Positions 44,693 through 54,340 of a DNA stretch of 64,000 nt are shown one piece after another (the stretch's first letter is position 1; each line of letters opens with the position of its first letter). The notes under the pieces are model-generated. The model was not told the DNA's origin, ran no database searches, and saw only the letters and a program-made list of their open reading frames with translations. A program made the position numbers and the translations under genes. Source of the stretch: Weissella oryzae SG25 (GTDB lineage: Bacteria > Bacillota > Bacilli > Lactobacillales > Lactobacillaceae); the NCBI RefSeq assembly GCF_000691805.2, contig NZ_DF820486.1:95959-159958 (forward strand), in the 5' to 3' direction.

Positions 44693-45145
44693 CTATTTAC
44701 CGAATAACCGGTCATACCAATGGGCTTTTTTGCTTGGCGCTTTCGTTTCTTCTACCAACTTTACCTGATCTTCAATGGCAATATCTTTGATATTCACCGC
44801 CTCATGCGCAGTCAAAACTACGGCAAGATCTTTAGGCTCAGTATGGTAGGCTGCATCAGTCACCAAAGTAAAGGCCACACCATAGTAACTAGCCAGTTTA
44901 ATGTATTTATTAACCAAATCAATGGGTAAATTACCATTAATTAATAAGGTTGCATCTTCATGGTCTAACAAGCTACGTTCCCAGAGTGGTAAATAGTCAG
45001 CTTGACCAAAAGTCGCCACCGTCTGTGTCATATATACCCGTTCACGAAAGGTCCCCAAATAATGCCGCTTTTCGTCAGGATTAAGCTGTTTCTTCCCATA
45101 TATTCCATTCTGTAAGTGCGGATCAAGCCCCTCTAACTCACTCAT
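44693..45145 (-). CDS. DUF1694 (YueI) family protein
   Basis: A 150-residue cytoplasmic protein resembling YueI, with LQNGIYGKKQLNPDEKRHYLGTFRERV near the N-terminus and a mixed alpha/beta body. The function is unknown. It begins 11 bases downstream of mtnN and ends 11 bases before rarA, so the three may be co-transcribed. Confidence 0.82.
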   Translation of the reverse strand: MSELEGLDPHLQNGIYGKKQLNPDEKRHYLGTFRERVYMTQTVATFGQADYLPLWERSLLDHEDATLLINGNLPIDLVNKYIKLASYYGVAFTLVTDAAYHTEPKDLAVVLTAHEAVNIKDIAIEDQVKLVEETKAPSKKAHWYDRLFGK

Positions 45146-45156
45146 TTAAACTCCCC

Positions 45157-45849
45157 CTATTGTGCTTTGAAAAACTTTACTAGAACTTCAGCTGATTGTC
45201 GACCAGCTTCAACGATAAATTCATCAAAGGTTAGTCCAGCTTCTCCATTAGCATTATCTGAGATTGCACGGACTACTGCAAATGGAATATCAAAATAATG
45301 GGCCGTCTGCGCAATTGCAGCCCCTTCCATTTCAGCCGACTGGGCCTCAGAAAAATGGGTTAGAATTGCTTTTTTCTGTTCATCACTAGCAATAAAAGAA
45401 TCACTGGTAATAATCAAGCCACGCTCAACTTTGGTATTCAAATCGTTTTTAAATAGCTCAACTAAAGCTTTTGATAAACCTTCATCTGCCTGGTAACGGG
45501 CAGGTTGCTGTGGTACTTGCCCATAAGCATAGCCAAAAGCACGGGCATCTGCATCCGCATAGGCTAATTCACTGGCAACTACTACATCCCCAATCCGCAA
45601 ATCTGCTCCAAGCGCGCCGGCAGAACCAGAATTAATCACCAAATCAACGGCAAAATTAGTTAATAACAATGTCGTTGTAATTGCAGCTGCAACCTTACCA
45701 ATTCCAGCTTCAACAATGACCACATCTACACGGCCGATTTTACCGTGATAAAAAACCTTACCAGCAATCACCGACTGTTTTTGTTCATCCATTGCTGCAA
45801 CTAGTGCGGTCATTTCCTCTGGCATTGCATTAATAATTCCGTATTGCAT
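45157..45849 (-). CDS. mtnN: MTA/SAH nucleosidase
   Basis: A 230-residue nucleosidase that splits adenine from methylthioadenosine and S-adenosylhomocysteine. The family motifs are IVEAGIGKVAAA near residue 51 (catalytic Glu), GSAGALGADLRIGDVVV near 76, the ribose-binding EMEGAAIAQ near 170, and the catalytic Asp in AISDNANGEA near 195. It recycles methyl-cycle by-products and feeds AI-2 synthesis if luxS is present. Confidence 0.94.
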   Translation of the reverse strand: MQYGIINAMPEEMTALVAAMDEQKQSVIAGKVFYHGKIGRVDVVIVEAGIGKVAAAITTTLLLTNFAVDLVINSGSAGALGADLRIGDVVVASELAYADADARAFGYAYGQVPQQPARYQADEGLSKALVELFKNDLNTKVERGLIITSDSFIASDEQKKAILTHFSEAQSAEMEGAAIAQTAHYFDIPFAVVRAISDNANGEAGLTFDEFIVEAGRQSAEVLVKFFKAQ

Positions 45850-45966
45850 AAATACTCCTTTTTTATCCTAAAAGTTGCTCCACAACTTTCCCAAAATTCA
45901 TTAAACCACCCAGCTACTAGTAAAATACTAGCAAGCCATAACTTATATTTGACCGGTTACTAAGCC

Positions 45967-46251
45967 TTATAAGAAAAATAAAATGAGGTAGACGAAGATA
46001 ATCGCTACCAATAAAATAATAATCGCTAAATTTAAACGATGTTTTAACCTTAGCCGTTTCCCCTCTACGGTCAACTTACGCGTTACCGGGTCCAAAGGAT
46101 ACTTACCTTTGTCGGTTGCTTTAAATTCATGACGGGTCAAAACACGATCAGTTGGCTGCTCATCACCACTTAAACGACTGATTCGGTGCAAGGTATCCTC
46201 AACTGGTTCCTCGCTTTGAGGCGTCTTTTTAGACCAAAATTTTAATTTCAT
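45967..46251 (-). CDS. small membrane-anchored protein downstream of nudF
   Basis: A 94-residue protein with a charged N-terminal part (about 65 residues) and one C-terminal hydrophobic helix, LAIIILLVAIIFVYLILFFL, so it is tail-anchored with its bulk in the cytoplasm. No family motif is recognised. The ATG at 46251 is used; a GTG two codons earlier also has a plausible AAGG site. It lies 18 bases after nudF. Confidence 0.6.
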   Translation of the reverse strand: MKLKFWSKKTPQSEEPVEDTLHRISRLSGDEQPTDRVLTRHEFKATDKGKYPLDPVTRKLTVEGKRLRLKHRLNLAIIILLVAIIFVYLILFFL

Positions 46252-46269
46252 AGGCACCTGCCAACCTTT

Positions 46270-46824
46270 TTAGCCCTGGATGGTTTTCCAATATAGATAA
46301 GCCATCACCGTTTTTGCATCATTCATTTGACCATTTTCAAACAATTCAGTTGCCTTAGCAAAGTCCCAATAAACTAATTCAATTTCTTCATCATCATCTT
46401 GGGGTAGTGCTTGCTTAACTGGACTAAGGTCAGTTGCTAAATACAAAGTCATCTTTTCATCTGAAAAACCAACTGAAGTGTAAAATGTGGTGATTTCACG
46501 CAAATTACCGGCTTCCAACCGAGTTTCTTCATTTAATTCACGCTTAGCTGCATCTAAAGTATTCGTATCTCGACTATCAAGCTTACCGGCTGGAACTTCA
46601 TAAGTTACTGCTTGAATTGGTGCACGCCATTGACGCTCAACAATCATTTGATTTTCTGCGGTTAGCGCTAAAATAGCAATTGCACCACTATGGTAAACAA
46701 TTTCACGAGTTGATTGACGCCCATCAGGTAACTCAACTGTTTGTTCTGTTACACGGATAATTTTCCCTTGAAATTTATCGTTTTCGCTCAAAACTTTCTC
46801 AGCAAATTCAGCCTCATCCTTCAT
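46270..46824 (-). CDS. nudF: ADP-ribose pyrophosphatase (NUDIX)
   Basis: A 184-residue NUDIX hydrolase. The NUDIX box [15 protein letters not shown] near residue 90 has the REL.EE core, preceded by YEVPAGKLD, as in ADP-ribose pyrophosphatases. It hydrolyses ADP-ribose to AMP and ribose 5-phosphate. The ATG at 46824 has GAGGTGG six bases upstream inside the cold-shock gene, which it overlaps by 11 bases. Confidence 0.88.
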   Translation of the reverse strand: MKDEAEFAEKVLSENDKFQGKIIRVTEQTVELPDGRQSTREIVYHSGAIAILALTAENQMIVERQWRAPIQAVTYEVPAGKLDSRDTNTLDAAKRELNEETRLEAGNLREITTFYTSVGFSDEKMTLYLATDLSPVKQALPQDDDEEIELVYWDFAKATELFENGQMNDAKTVMAYLYWKTIQG

Positions 46825-47032
46825 CAGTAACCACCTCAACTCCTGCTGCTTGCGGACCACGAACCCCGCTCACAATCATCAATTTAACCTCACTACCTGG
46901 GAGTAAGTCCCGTACACCCGCACTCTCAATTCCTGAAAAATGTACAAAGACATCATCTTCATTTTTTACTTCAATAAAGCCAAAACCCTTTTCACTATTC
47001 CAGGTTTTAACAATTCCATCAATTTTTTGCAT
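46814..47032 (-). CDS. cold-shock domain protein
   Basis: A 72-residue CSD protein with RNP1 KGFGFIEV near residue 13 and RNP2 VFVHFSGI near 27. It binds single-stranded nucleic acids. The acidic insert KNEDD between the motifs and the longer C-terminus differ from major CspA proteins. The ATG at 47032 has GAGG six bases upstream. It is coupled to nudF, an unusual partner. Confidence 0.88.
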   Translation of the reverse strand: MQKIDGIVKTWNSEKGFGFIEVKNEDDVFVHFSGIESAGVRDLLPGSEVKLMIVSGVRGPQAAGVEVVTDEG

Positions 47033-47052
47033 TATAGACCTCATTTTCTAAC

Positions 47053-47412
47053 TTAAATTACGCTAATTATTGCTAAGATACATAGTAGGCCAAAAGAAGC
47101 TAAGCTCATCAAACGCCACCAAATCTTGAAAAAGTAGCGAAAGGTAAAGCGTTGTGATACAAAGCCCTGCCATAATGCAATACCCATTCCCCAGAAAGTA
47201 AAGACTAATAGTAGGGGACTCAATATGTCACTATGCCAACTTTGAAAACTAATACTTTGGATTACCCACAAAAATATTGGCAATAAAAGGTCGAAACTCT
47301 TAATCCGGCGTTTTAGCTGGTGCCGTAAGAAACTCCTTCGACCAAACAATAAAAATAACCAAAAGACACTCAAAATTATGATTGAGTTTGGCCAAGTGAC
47401 AAACGTAAACAT
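47053..47412 (-). CDS. DUF3397-like membrane protein
   Basis: A 119-residue protein with four predicted helices and the basic loop RRSFLRHQLKRRIKSFD, resembling DUF3397 proteins often found near mraZ in lactic acid bacteria. Here it precedes the cold-shock gene by 20 bases. The function is unknown. Confidence 0.65.
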   Translation of the reverse strand: MFTFVTWPNSIIILSVFWLFLLFGRRSFLRHQLKRRIKSFDLLLPIFLWVIQSISFQSWHSDILSPLLLVFTFWGMGIALWQGFVSQRFTFRYFFKIWWRLMSLASFGLLCILAIISVI

Positions 47413-47547
47413 GTCGCCCCCCTTTTGACTTCTTTATCCATTATACCCAGAAATAACTTAATTTTCATTTAATCATATATTCTAATAGTAATTATTATTT
47501 AAAGGTGCATATCACACCGCCCCCTGTGTCATAAGTCGATTATCTGT

Positions 47548-47553
47548 TATAAT
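47548..47553 (+). promoter_or_regulatory. extended -10 promoter for the DUF4044 gene
   Basis: CTGTTATAAT gives a consensus TATAAT with a TGn extension, 30 bases before the start of the 40-codon gene. Confidence 0.6.
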
Positions 47554-47583
47554 GGTTGCAATATTAGGAAAAGAGATGCTTTC

Positions 47584-47706
47584 ATGGCGAAATATAGTAA
47601 AAAGAAAAGTTCTCCCCTACAAATTATCATCCGAATATTTGTAATCTTTATGCTTTTCTTATCCCTGTCAGGGATTTTCATTATGTTATTCCAGGTTTTC
47701 CAATAA
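47584..47706 (+). CDS. DUF4044-like small membrane protein, 40 residues
   Basis: A short gene too small for most gene callers. It encodes MAKYSKKKS followed by one hydrophobic helix of about 22 residues, ending MLFQVFQ. This resembles DUF4044 proteins of lactic acid bacteria, which are about 35-45 residues with a lysine-rich start. A consensus promoter lies upstream and a strong terminator 40 bases after the stop, so it is a complete unit. The Shine-Dalgarno is weak (GAGATG). It lies divergent to the DUF3397-cold-shock-nudF unit. Confidence 0.7.
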   Translation: MAKYSKKKSSPLQIIIRIFVIFMLFLSLSGIFIMLFQVFQ

Positions 47707-47745
47707 AGCCTGACCGACATTATCCAGCAAAATACCTTAACACGT

Positions 47746-47778
47746 AAAAAGGGAACATCACCATGATGTTCCCTTTTT
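47746..47778. terminator. bidirectional terminator
   Basis: AAAAAGGGAACATCA and TGATGTTCCCTTTTT form a perfect 15-base stem around three bases, with T runs on both strands, between two convergent genes. Confidence 0.92.
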
Positions 47779-47789
47779 TTGGCCAATAC

Positions 47790-48008
47790 TTAACCAAGCG
47801 TAATCGTACTAATATTCATTACTGTGTATGAAATGTCATACTTATCTTGACGATCAAACTGGCCCTTTAAGACCAACTTAGCTTCAGCCAATTCACTAGA
47901 TGATGGCATTGCCTCAGTTGACTCAATAGTCACTGTCCGATAGCGCCAATCTGTTGTTGTCCCATCGTTAACTTTAAATCCTAAAGTAAATAAGTGTTGA
48001 TAAGTCAT
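47790..48008 (-). CDS. small hypothetical protein, 72 residues
   Basis: A beta-rich protein beginning MTYQHLFTLGFKVNDG, with alternating hydrophobic strands and no membrane segment. It may resemble small DUF2922-type proteins, but I cannot confirm a family. It is a single-gene unit that ends at a strong bidirectional terminator. Confidence 0.55.
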   Translation of the reverse strand: MTYQHLFTLGFKVNDGTTTDWRYRTVTIESTEAMPSSSELAEAKLVLKGQFDRQDKYDISYTVMNISTITLG

Positions 48009-48163
48009 TTGAGTACTCCTCTTAACATGTTTTTCCTATTTTAGCCCAAACCCTAAAGGCCTGTCTATACTCAAAGCAATAAAAATCAACCAGAAAACCG
48101 TAATTTTGACCTAATTCATCTGTTTTTTCATATGATAATCATGATAATTTTTAATTATGACAA

Positions 48164-48202
48164 TAAAAAACGCCACTATAACTGGTTAGGTCATAGCGGC
48201 TA
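48164..48202 (-). terminator. intrinsic terminator after nagB
   Basis: On the minus strand GCCGCTATGACC pairs imperfectly with GGTTATAGTGGC-like sequence, followed by GTTTTTT. Confidence 0.65.
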
Positions 48203-48296
48203 AGAGAGAGAAAGAGAATTGGTTGTGTATAGGTTTAACCCCTACGAGTATTATTGTACGATATTGTTCAATATAATTCAAGCGTCGGTGCTCAAA

Positions 48297-49007
48297 TTAA
48301 TTATTTTTAAGTTTGCTGGCGGCGGCATCATCGATAATTACAATTACATCCGGGTGATTTTGTAGTGCACTTGCTGGTACGGCTTCCGTAACAGGCCCCT
48401 CAATCATAGCGGCAACAGCATCAGCTTTGGCTGCACCATAAGCCATAATTAAAATTTGTTGGGCTTGCATAATCGAAGCAATCCCCATTGAATAAGCAAA
48501 ATGAGGTACCTCAGCTTCATTTGCAAAGAAACGCGCATTTGCTTGAATTGTTGATTCAGTCAAGCTTACCTCATGCGTTTGCGTTGAAAAAGCCGTACCG
48601 GGTTCATTAAACCCAATATGTCCATTTTGACCTAAACCTAGCAATTGTAAATTAATTGGATTGTCCGCAATAATTTGGTCATAGCACTTTGTTTCACTAG
48701 CTGCTGGTGCCAAACCATCAGGTACATAACTCGCTTTAAAAGGCTTTTTGCTAAAAAGATGCTCATTCATAAAATAGTGATAGCTTTGTGGGTGATCAGC
48801 TGCCAACCCTTTATACTCATCAAGGTTTATCGATGTTTTCTCACTCAAATCAAGATCTGAATTAGTTATTTCATCATAAACACTGATTGGTGTTGATCCA
48901 GTTGCCAACCCAAAGACCTGTGCTCCTTGTGCTAAAGCATCTGCAAAAACTTTAAACCCAGCCTTGCCCCCCGCAACCTGATCTTTAACCCGAATAATCT
49001 TCATCAT
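48297..49007 (-). CDS. nagB: glucosamine-6-phosphate deaminase
   Basis: A 236-residue enzyme converting glucosamine 6-phosphate to fructose 6-phosphate and ammonia. The motifs are [15 protein letters not shown] near residue 33, [10 protein letters not shown] near 58 with the catalytic Asp, and [15 protein letters not shown] near 125 with the catalytic His. The ATG at 49007 has GAGGG seven bases upstream; a reading frame extending 38 codons further passes through the operator region and is not the start. A NagR-type operator overlaps the promoter. Confidence 0.93.
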   Translation of the reverse strand: MMKIIRVKDQVAGGKAGFKVFADALAQGAQVFGLATGSTPISVYDEITNSDLDLSEKTSINLDEYKGLAADHPQSYHYFMNEHLFSKKPFKASYVPDGLAPAASETKCYDQIIADNPINLQLLGLGQNGHIGFNEPGTAFSTQTHEVSLTESTIQANARFFANEAEVPHFAYSMGIASIMQAQQILIMAYGAAKADAVAAMIEGPVTEAVPASALQNHPDVIVIIDDAAASKLKNN

Positions 49008-49028
49008 GCTTAATCCCTCGTTTCTTCT

Positions 49029-49073
49029 AATTGGTATAGACCAAATTATAGACCAATTCCTAGACCAATTCAA
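49029..49073 (-). promoter_or_regulatory. nagB promoter with NagR (dre-like) operator and tandem half-sites
   Basis: A -35 TTGAAT (49068-49073) and a -10 TATAAT (49045-49050), spacer 17 bases, minus strand. AATTGGTATAGACCAAATT (49029-49047) matches the GntR-family NagR/YvoA dre site. The half-site TAGACCAA occurs at 49037, 49049 and 49061, exactly 12 bases apart, so repressor sites cover both the -10 and the spacer. Confidence 0.8.
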
Positions 49074-49102
49074 GTATTCTAAGCCTAAATTTGTAAATAT
49101 CC

Positions 49103-49139
49103 AAAAAAAAGAAATGAACAACTAAGTGTTCATTTCTTT
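49103..49139 (-). terminator. intrinsic terminator after thrS
   Basis: AAAGAAATGAACA and TGTTCATTTCTTT pair around ACTAAG, with a long T run on the minus strand. Confidence 0.9.
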
Positions 49140-49145
49140 AAAGTT

Positions 49146-51107
49146 TTATTCAGCTGCTTGCTCTACTGGTCGTGAGTAATTAGCAACATCGGCATGCAAT
49201 GCTGCGTAGAAGTCATCAAGTGACATAACTTGCGTATCAGTTGAACCAAAACGACGTACGGTAACGGAACGGCTATTAACCTCTTCATCACCAATTACAA
49301 GCGTGTAAGGTACACGATCCTTAGCACTTTCACGAATCAAGTAGCCTAGCTTTTCATTCCGGCCATCATAATCTGCCCGGAAATTCTCTGCTACCAAATG
49401 GTCAACAATTTCATGTGCATAGTCAGCATGTGCTTCACGATTAACTGGGATTACACGAACTTGATGTGGCGCCAACCAAGTTGGGAAGGCTCCCTTATAC
49501 ATTTCAGTCAAGTAGGCCGTGAAACGCTCCATCGTTGAGATAACACCACGGTGAATCATCACTGGGCGATGCTTTTCACCATCAGCACCAACATATTCAA
49601 GCTCAAACTTCTCTGGCAAAAGGAAGTCAAGTTGGATTGTTGATAGTGTTTCCTCACCACCAAGGGCCGTCTTAATTTGAACATCAAGCTTTGGACCATA
49701 AAAGGCGGCCTCACCCTCAGCTTCAAAGTAATCCAACTCCATGTCGTCCATAACGTTCTTCAACATTGCTTGTGAGCGTTCCCACATCTCATCATCGTCG
49801 AAATACTTTTCAGTATTCTTAGGATCACGGTATGACAAACGGAAACGGTAGTCAGAAATGTTGAAATCAGCATAGACATCAATCATCAAATCCAAGATTT
49901 GCTTAAATTCGTCCTCGATTTGGTCAAGCGTTACGAACGTGTGACCATCATTCAAAGTCATTTCACGCACACGGGCCAAACCAGTAAGCGCTCCAGACTT
50001 CTCATAACGGTGCATCATACCTAATTCAGCAATTCGTAGTGGTAACTCACGATATGAACGTGGTACGTGCTTATACACTTGAATGTGAGATGGGCAGTTC
50101 ATTGGGCGTAGCTCTAAGAATTCGCCATCGCCCATGTCCATTGGTGGGAACATATCATCTTGATAGTGATCCCAGTGGCCAGATGTCTTATATAGTTCAA
50201 GGTTTGACAAGACTGGTGTATAGACATGTTGATAACCTTTTTGTAGCTCACGGTCAACAATGTAACGTTCCAAAGTTCGACGAATTGCAGCCCCGTTTGG
50301 TAGCCAAACTGGTAGTCCTGACCCAACTTCTTGGCTCGTGAAGAACAAATCCATATCCGCACCAATCCGGCGGTGGTCACGTTCCTTGGCTTCCGCCCGC
50401 CGTTGTAGTTCAGCATCTAGATCTGCCTTAGTCCAAAAAGCGGTTCCATAAATCCGTTGTAGCATTTGGTTATCAGACTTACCACGCCAGTAAGCCCCAG
50501 CGACTGATGTCAACTTGAAGAACTTAATCCAACCAGTTGAAGGGACAAGTCCCCCACGGTCCAATTCAACGTGTTCCCCTTGTACTGCCACTGTAATATG
50601 TTCATCAGCTGGCAAATCATTGATCAATTCAATCTTAAATGGATCATCTTTGAACATTTCCAAAGCTTCCGCCCGCGTAATTTCATGCGAAACAATTGGT
50701 AGATTTTCATCAACAATTTTTTTCATCATGGCTTCAATTTCTGGGAATTGTTCAACTGAAATCTGATTACCATCTGCATTATCAGTATCATAATAGAAGC
50801 CATTATCAATGGCTGGGCCGACCCCAAAGTGCATATTGGGGTATAAACGCTTTAATGCCTGTGCAAGTAAGTGCGATACTGAGTGCCGTAACAATTGTAG
50901 ACCTTCAGCGTCATCTTTGGTAATTAGGGCAAAATCACCATCTGTTTTGATGGCATCATTCATTCCAACGTATTGACCGTTCAACTTGGCTGATACGGCT
51001 TTTTTAGCTAGGGACTTAGAAATCCCCGTTGCAATTTCTAGTGGGGTTGTCTCGGCTGGAAATTCCTTGACTGCGCCATCAGGAAAAGTAATTTTTACAT
51101 CTGCCAT
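49146..51107 (-). CDS. thrS: threonyl-tRNA synthetase
   Basis: A 653-residue class II synthetase. It has an N-terminal TGS domain (1-62), an editing domain with the [11 protein letters not shown] metal motif near residue 75, a catalytic core with motif 2 around [10 protein letters not shown] and [10 protein letters not shown] (zinc-ligand Cys), motif 3 near [11 protein letters not shown], and a C-terminal anticodon-binding domain from about 540. Complete and of normal length. Controlled by a T-box leader. Confidence 0.97.
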   Translation of the reverse strand: MADVKITFPDGAVKEFPAETTPLEIATGISKSLAKKAVSAKLNGQYVGMNDAIKTDGDFALITKDDAEGLQLLRHSVSHLLAQALKRLYPNMHFGVGPAIDNGFYYDTDNADGNQISVEQFPEIEAMMKKIVDENLPIVSHEITRAEALEMFKDDPFKIELINDLPADEHITVAVQGEHVELDRGGLVPSTGWIKFFKLTSVAGAYWRGKSDNQMLQRIYGTAFWTKADLDAELQRRAEAKERDHRRIGADMDLFFTSQEVGSGLPVWLPNGAAIRRTLERYIVDRELQKGYQHVYTPVLSNLELYKTSGHWDHYQDDMFPPMDMGDGEFLELRPMNCPSHIQVYKHVPRSYRELPLRIAELGMMHRYEKSGALTGLARVREMTLNDGHTFVTLDQIEDEFKQILDLMIDVYADFNISDYRFRLSYRDPKNTEKYFDDDEMWERSQAMLKNVMDDMELDYFEAEGEAAFYGPKLDVQIKTALGGEETLSTIQLDFLLPEKFELEYVGADGEKHRPVMIHRGVISTMERFTAYLTEMYKGAFPTWLAPHQVRVIPVNREAHADYAHEIVDHLVAENFRADYDGRNEKLGYLIRESAKDRVPYTLVIGDEEVNSRSVTVRRFGSTDTQVMSLDDFYAALHADVANYSRPVEQAAE

Positions 51108-51146
51108 AATGTTCTCCTTAACAATTTAGTGACTAATTTTAACGTT

Positions 51147-51391
51147 AATAAAAACGTCCCATTGCACAAAAATGCAACGGGACGTTTACACGTGGTACCA
51201 CCCGAATTTGCAGGATATAAACATCCTACCTCTTCACCCCTTAACGCGGGAAACGAAGTTGTTTCGACAACTCACTTCAGAAGTAGTACCGATCAATCAC
51301 AAAGGTCTGCTTACACCAATCCAGACTCGCTTAACACTTGTTTGATTCATCAACATGTCTTCATCAACGTTTTTATATAATTTTAAGTATA
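51147..51391 (-). promoter_or_regulatory. T-box leader of thrS with promoter and terminator
   Basis: On the minus strand a -10 TATACT (51386-51391) is followed by a stem I region. GGTACTACTTC on its 3' side offers ACT, a threonine codon, as specifier. The T-box sequence GGGTGGTACCACG (51193-51205) follows, then a terminator of AACGTCCCATTGCA-type stem (51148-51184) with TTTTT. Uncharged tRNA-Thr should stabilise the antiterminator and raise thrS transcription. Confidence 0.93.
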
Positions 51392-51401
51392 CTCACCTAA
51401 T

Positions 51402-51434
51402 TAAAAAAAAGAAAGTAGTAAATTACTACTTTCT
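51402..51434 (-). terminator. intrinsic terminator after prfC unit
   Basis: AGAAAGTAGTA and TACTACTTTCT pair around a three-base loop, with eight T on the minus strand. Confidence 0.85.
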
Positions 51435-51441
51435 AGAAATT

Positions 51442-51657
51442 TTAGTAGATTATTAGCATCATCAAAGCGACTACTAATACATATACAATATACAAGCCAA
51501 AGAGCCAGTGGAGTGCGTTAAACAACTTTGGATATGAATGTAGCAAGGTATGGCCTGCAAAATATAGACCAGTTGGTAGCACAAGAACTGCGGCAATCGC
51601 CTCAAAGCCCAATGACCAAGCCCCCGAAAATGGAAGTAATGATAATATCATACTCAT
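51442..51657 (-). CDS. small membrane protein coupled to prfC
   Basis: A 71-residue hydrophobic protein with two to three predicted helices (about 5-27, and 45-70) and the loop [14 protein letters not shown]. Its ATG overlaps the prfC stop by four bases, so it is translationally coupled. No family is recognised. Confidence 0.6.
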   Translation of the reverse strand: MSMILSLLPFSGAWSLGFEAIAAVLVLPTGLYFAGHTLLHSYPKLFNALHWLFGLYIVYVLVVALMMLIIY

Positions 51658-53228
51658 AGTTTTGTCTCCAATTCTACATCAGGATACTTATCCTTGAACC
51701 AACGTTCAGCAAAAGCATTTTCAAACAAAAATACTGGTTCGCCATTACGGTCACGCACCAAGAGGTTTCGTGATGATGCCATTCGTGAATCAAGTTGATC
51801 TGGATTAACCCAGCGCGCTGTCTTAGCGCCCATAGCTTCAAGCGTAACTTCCGTATTATATTCATTTTCCATTCGGAACTGGAAAACTTCAAACTGCAAC
51901 TGACCAACCGCTCCTAGAATGTACTCACCTGAATCCCAAGCAGTATACATCTGAATCGTACCTTCTTGTACCAGTTGGGTTACACCCTTATGGAAAGACT
52001 TTTGCTTCAAAACATTCTTTGCTCGTACGCGCATAAAAGTTTCTGGCGTAAAGGTTGGTAGTTCTTCGAACTCTAATGCTTTTTTACCAGCATAGATTGT
52101 GTCCCCGATTTGGAAATTACCGGTATCATAGATACCAATAATATCGCCCGGATAAGCATTTTGCACATTCTCTCTTGAATCCGCCATAAATTGCGTCACA
52201 TTTGATAGGCGCAACTTCTTATTTAAGCGTTTGAGTGTTACATCCATACCACGTTCAAATTCACCTGACACAATACGCACAAAGGCAATCCGGTCACGAT
52301 GGTTTGGATCCATATTTGCTTGAATCTTAAAGACAAAGGCTGAGAATTGTGGATTAGCTGGTTCAACTAACGTACCATCAACCGTCTTTTTAGCAACTGG
52401 TGCTGGCGCATAATCCATGTAGGTCTCAAGAAAGGTCTCAACTCCGAAATTCGTAAGCGCTGAACCAAAGAAAACTGGCGTCAACTCACCACGCAAAATA
52501 GCGTCCTCATCAAATTCATTACCAGCATCTTGTAATAGTTCAACTTCATCCTTTACTTCATCCCAGAGTGGATTAGTTTGTAAGGCATTAGCAGCTGCCA
52601 ACTCATCACCAGCAGCAGCATCCAATGGAAGGAAACGCTTTGCACCGTCTGCTGGCCGATATAATTCAACCCGTTTATGATATAAATCATACAAGCCAGC
52701 CAAAATTTTTCCTGAACCAATTGGCCAGTTCATTGGATAGGCTTGGATACCCAGTGTTGATTCTAGTTCATCGACCAAATCAATTGCTGGCCGGCCATCG
52801 CGATCTAACTTATTGAAAAAAGTAAAGATTGGAATGTGCCGCTCTTTAACAATTTCAAATAATTTCTTAGTTTGTGGCTCAATACCCTTGGCAGAATCAA
52901 CGACCATGACAACTGAATCCACCGCCATCAGCGTTCGATAGGTGTCTTCTGAGAAGTCCTCGTGCCCTGGTGTGTCCAAAATATTGATGCGCTTATCACC
53001 AAAATCAAATTGTAAGACTGATGATGTAACCGAAATACCACGCTTTTGTTCGATTTCCATCCAATCTGACTTGGCAAAGTTCCCCTTGCGCCCCTTAACA
53101 GTTCCTGCTTCTCGCACAACCCCACCAAGTAAAAGCATTTGCTCCGTGATTGTTGTTTTACCGGCGTCAGGGTGCGAAATAATCGCAAACGTTCGTCTAG
53201 TTTGCAGCTCTTCTTCTAAATTTGCCAT
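51654..53228 (-). CDS. prfC: peptide chain release factor 3
   Basis: A 524-residue GTPase that recycles RF1/RF2. It has G1 [13 protein letters not shown] near residue 17, switch [16 protein letters not shown] near 85, G4 NKLDRDGR near 139, then the beta-barrel domain II and a C-terminal domain with [11 protein letters not shown] near 405. Complete. AAGGG lies nine bases before the ATG. Confidence 0.95.
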   Translation of the reverse strand: MANLEEELQTRRTFAIISHPDAGKTTITEQMLLLGGVVREAGTVKGRKGNFAKSDWMEIEQKRGISVTSSVLQFDFGDKRINILDTPGHEDFSEDTYRTLMAVDSVVMVVDSAKGIEPQTKKLFEIVKERHIPIFTFFNKLDRDGRPAIDLVDELESTLGIQAYPMNWPIGSGKILAGLYDLYHKRVELYRPADGAKRFLPLDAAAGDELAAANALQTNPLWDEVKDEVELLQDAGNEFDEDAILRGELTPVFFGSALTNFGVETFLETYMDYAPAPVAKKTVDGTLVEPANPQFSAFVFKIQANMDPNHRDRIAFVRIVSGEFERGMDVTLKRLNKKLRLSNVTQFMADSRENVQNAYPGDIIGIYDTGNFQIGDTIYAGKKALEFEELPTFTPETFMRVRAKNVLKQKSFHKGVTQLVQEGTIQMYTAWDSGEYILGAVGQLQFEVFQFRMENEYNTEVTLEAMGAKTARWVNPDQLDSRMASSRNLLVRDRNGEPVFLFENAFAERWFKDKYPDVELETKL

Positions 53229-53406
53229 CTTAATGCGCCCTTAATATCTTAAAGTAATCTTATTTTTCTTAACAATTTAGTATATCTAATTTCCGCTTTC
53301 TTAACAAGGCTCTGCCAGCACTTTTGTTGGGGCGCCCTAGCTGAACAAACCCCTTTGTACCCAAGTTTTTTCTCTTAATTTACTAATTAAAATAACAGTA
53401 ACTGAC

Positions 53407-53435
53407 TTGCTTATCGGATAAATTAACTTTAAACT
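53407..53435 (+). promoter_or_regulatory. recX promoter
   Basis: A -35 TTGCTT and a -10 TAAACT with a 17-base spacer, about 20 bases before the recX start. No LexA-like site is obvious. Confidence 0.5.
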
Positions 53436-53455
53436 TAAATCCAGGAGTAATTATT

Positions 53456-54256
53456 ATGAAAAAAGTAACTCGTGTTAGTCAACAGCGACGGCCTGGACGC
53501 TACAATATTTATTTAGATGATGAATTTGCCTTAGCCGTTGATGAAAAAATTCTAATCCAATTTGATCTTTTCAAAGGGACCGAAGTTGATGACGAAATGC
53601 TCGAAGAAATCCAAATGGCTGAATTTGAGCAAAAAGCCTACATTAAAGGGCTCACACTAGCCACGGGGCGCTTAATTGCTAAAAAACAACTCGTTTTGAA
53701 ACTTAAAAAAGCTGAGTTTCCAAATGATATTATTTATCGGGTGATCAACCGCCTTGAAGAGGCTGGTATCTTAAATGACCAAGCCTTTGCAGAAGCTTAT
53801 GTTGCAGTTAGTTCAAGCAATGGAAAGTTAGGTCCGCGTGGTATCATGCGCAAATTACGTTCTTTTGGCGTTGACTCTGATGTAATTGCTGAGGCCATGG
53901 AAAGTTATGTTGATGAGGACCAAGATGAACACATCGTACAACAGGTCAATCAACTATTTGCAAAATACCAAGGTCAATCGCAATTTATGGCCCGCCAAAA
54001 GGTTAGTCAAAAACTGATTCAGAATGGCTTTGATAGTGACCGTTTCGAACCAATCATTCAAGACTATTTGGCTGAATTGGACAGTGATGACAAAGCTGAC
54101 ATTGAATGGGCTAACTTAGACCGTGAAGCCCAAAAGGCCGCTGACCGTTATGCCCAGTACACTGGCTGGGATTTCACACGCCGTTTTAAAAGGGCTTTAT
54201 TCCGGCGCGGCTTTCGGGCTGATTTGATTAACAAATGGCTTGAAGAAAACAAGTAG
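53456..54256 (+). CDS. recX: RecX regulatory protein
   Basis: A 266-residue RecX, which binds and modulates RecA filaments. It begins KKVTRVSQQRRPGRYNIYLD, as in Gram-positive RecX, followed by three helical RecX repeats; LKKAEFPNDIIYRVINRLEEAGILNDQAFAEAYV near residue 82 is typical. AGGAG lies eight bases before the ATG. Followed 84 bases later by a DUF402 gene, a common neighbour in lactic acid bacteria. Confidence 0.92.
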   Translation: MKKVTRVSQQRRPGRYNIYLDDEFALAVDEKILIQFDLFKGTEVDDEMLEEIQMAEFEQKAYIKGLTLATGRLIAKKQLVLKLKKAEFPNDIIYRVINRLEEAGILNDQAFAEAYVAVSSSNGKLGPRGIMRKLRSFGVDSDVIAEAMESYVDEDQDEHIVQQVNQLFAKYQGQSQFMARQKVSQKLIQNGFDSDRFEPIIQDYLAELDSDDKADIEWANLDREAQKAADRYAQYTGWDFTRRFKRALFRRGFRADLINKWLEENK

Positions 54257-54340
54257 GATGTCTCCCGCTTGGTAAACTTTGTGTGGTACAATTTAAGACG
54301 ATACTCGGTTTTATGCTGCAGAAAGGCTCAATATAATATT

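Noticed and set aside
47547..47786. Minus-strand reading frame of about 79 codons
   Set aside because: It is antisense to the DUF4044 gene and crosses a bidirectional terminator.
49008..49121. In-frame extension of nagB by 38 codons
   Set aside because: It covers the promoter and NagR-type operator and encodes a tryptophan-rich stretch not seen in NagB.
54332..54337. TATAAT as a promoter for the DUF402 gene
   Set aside because: It ends three bases before the ATG, so a transcript would begin inside the gene unless the true start is further in.
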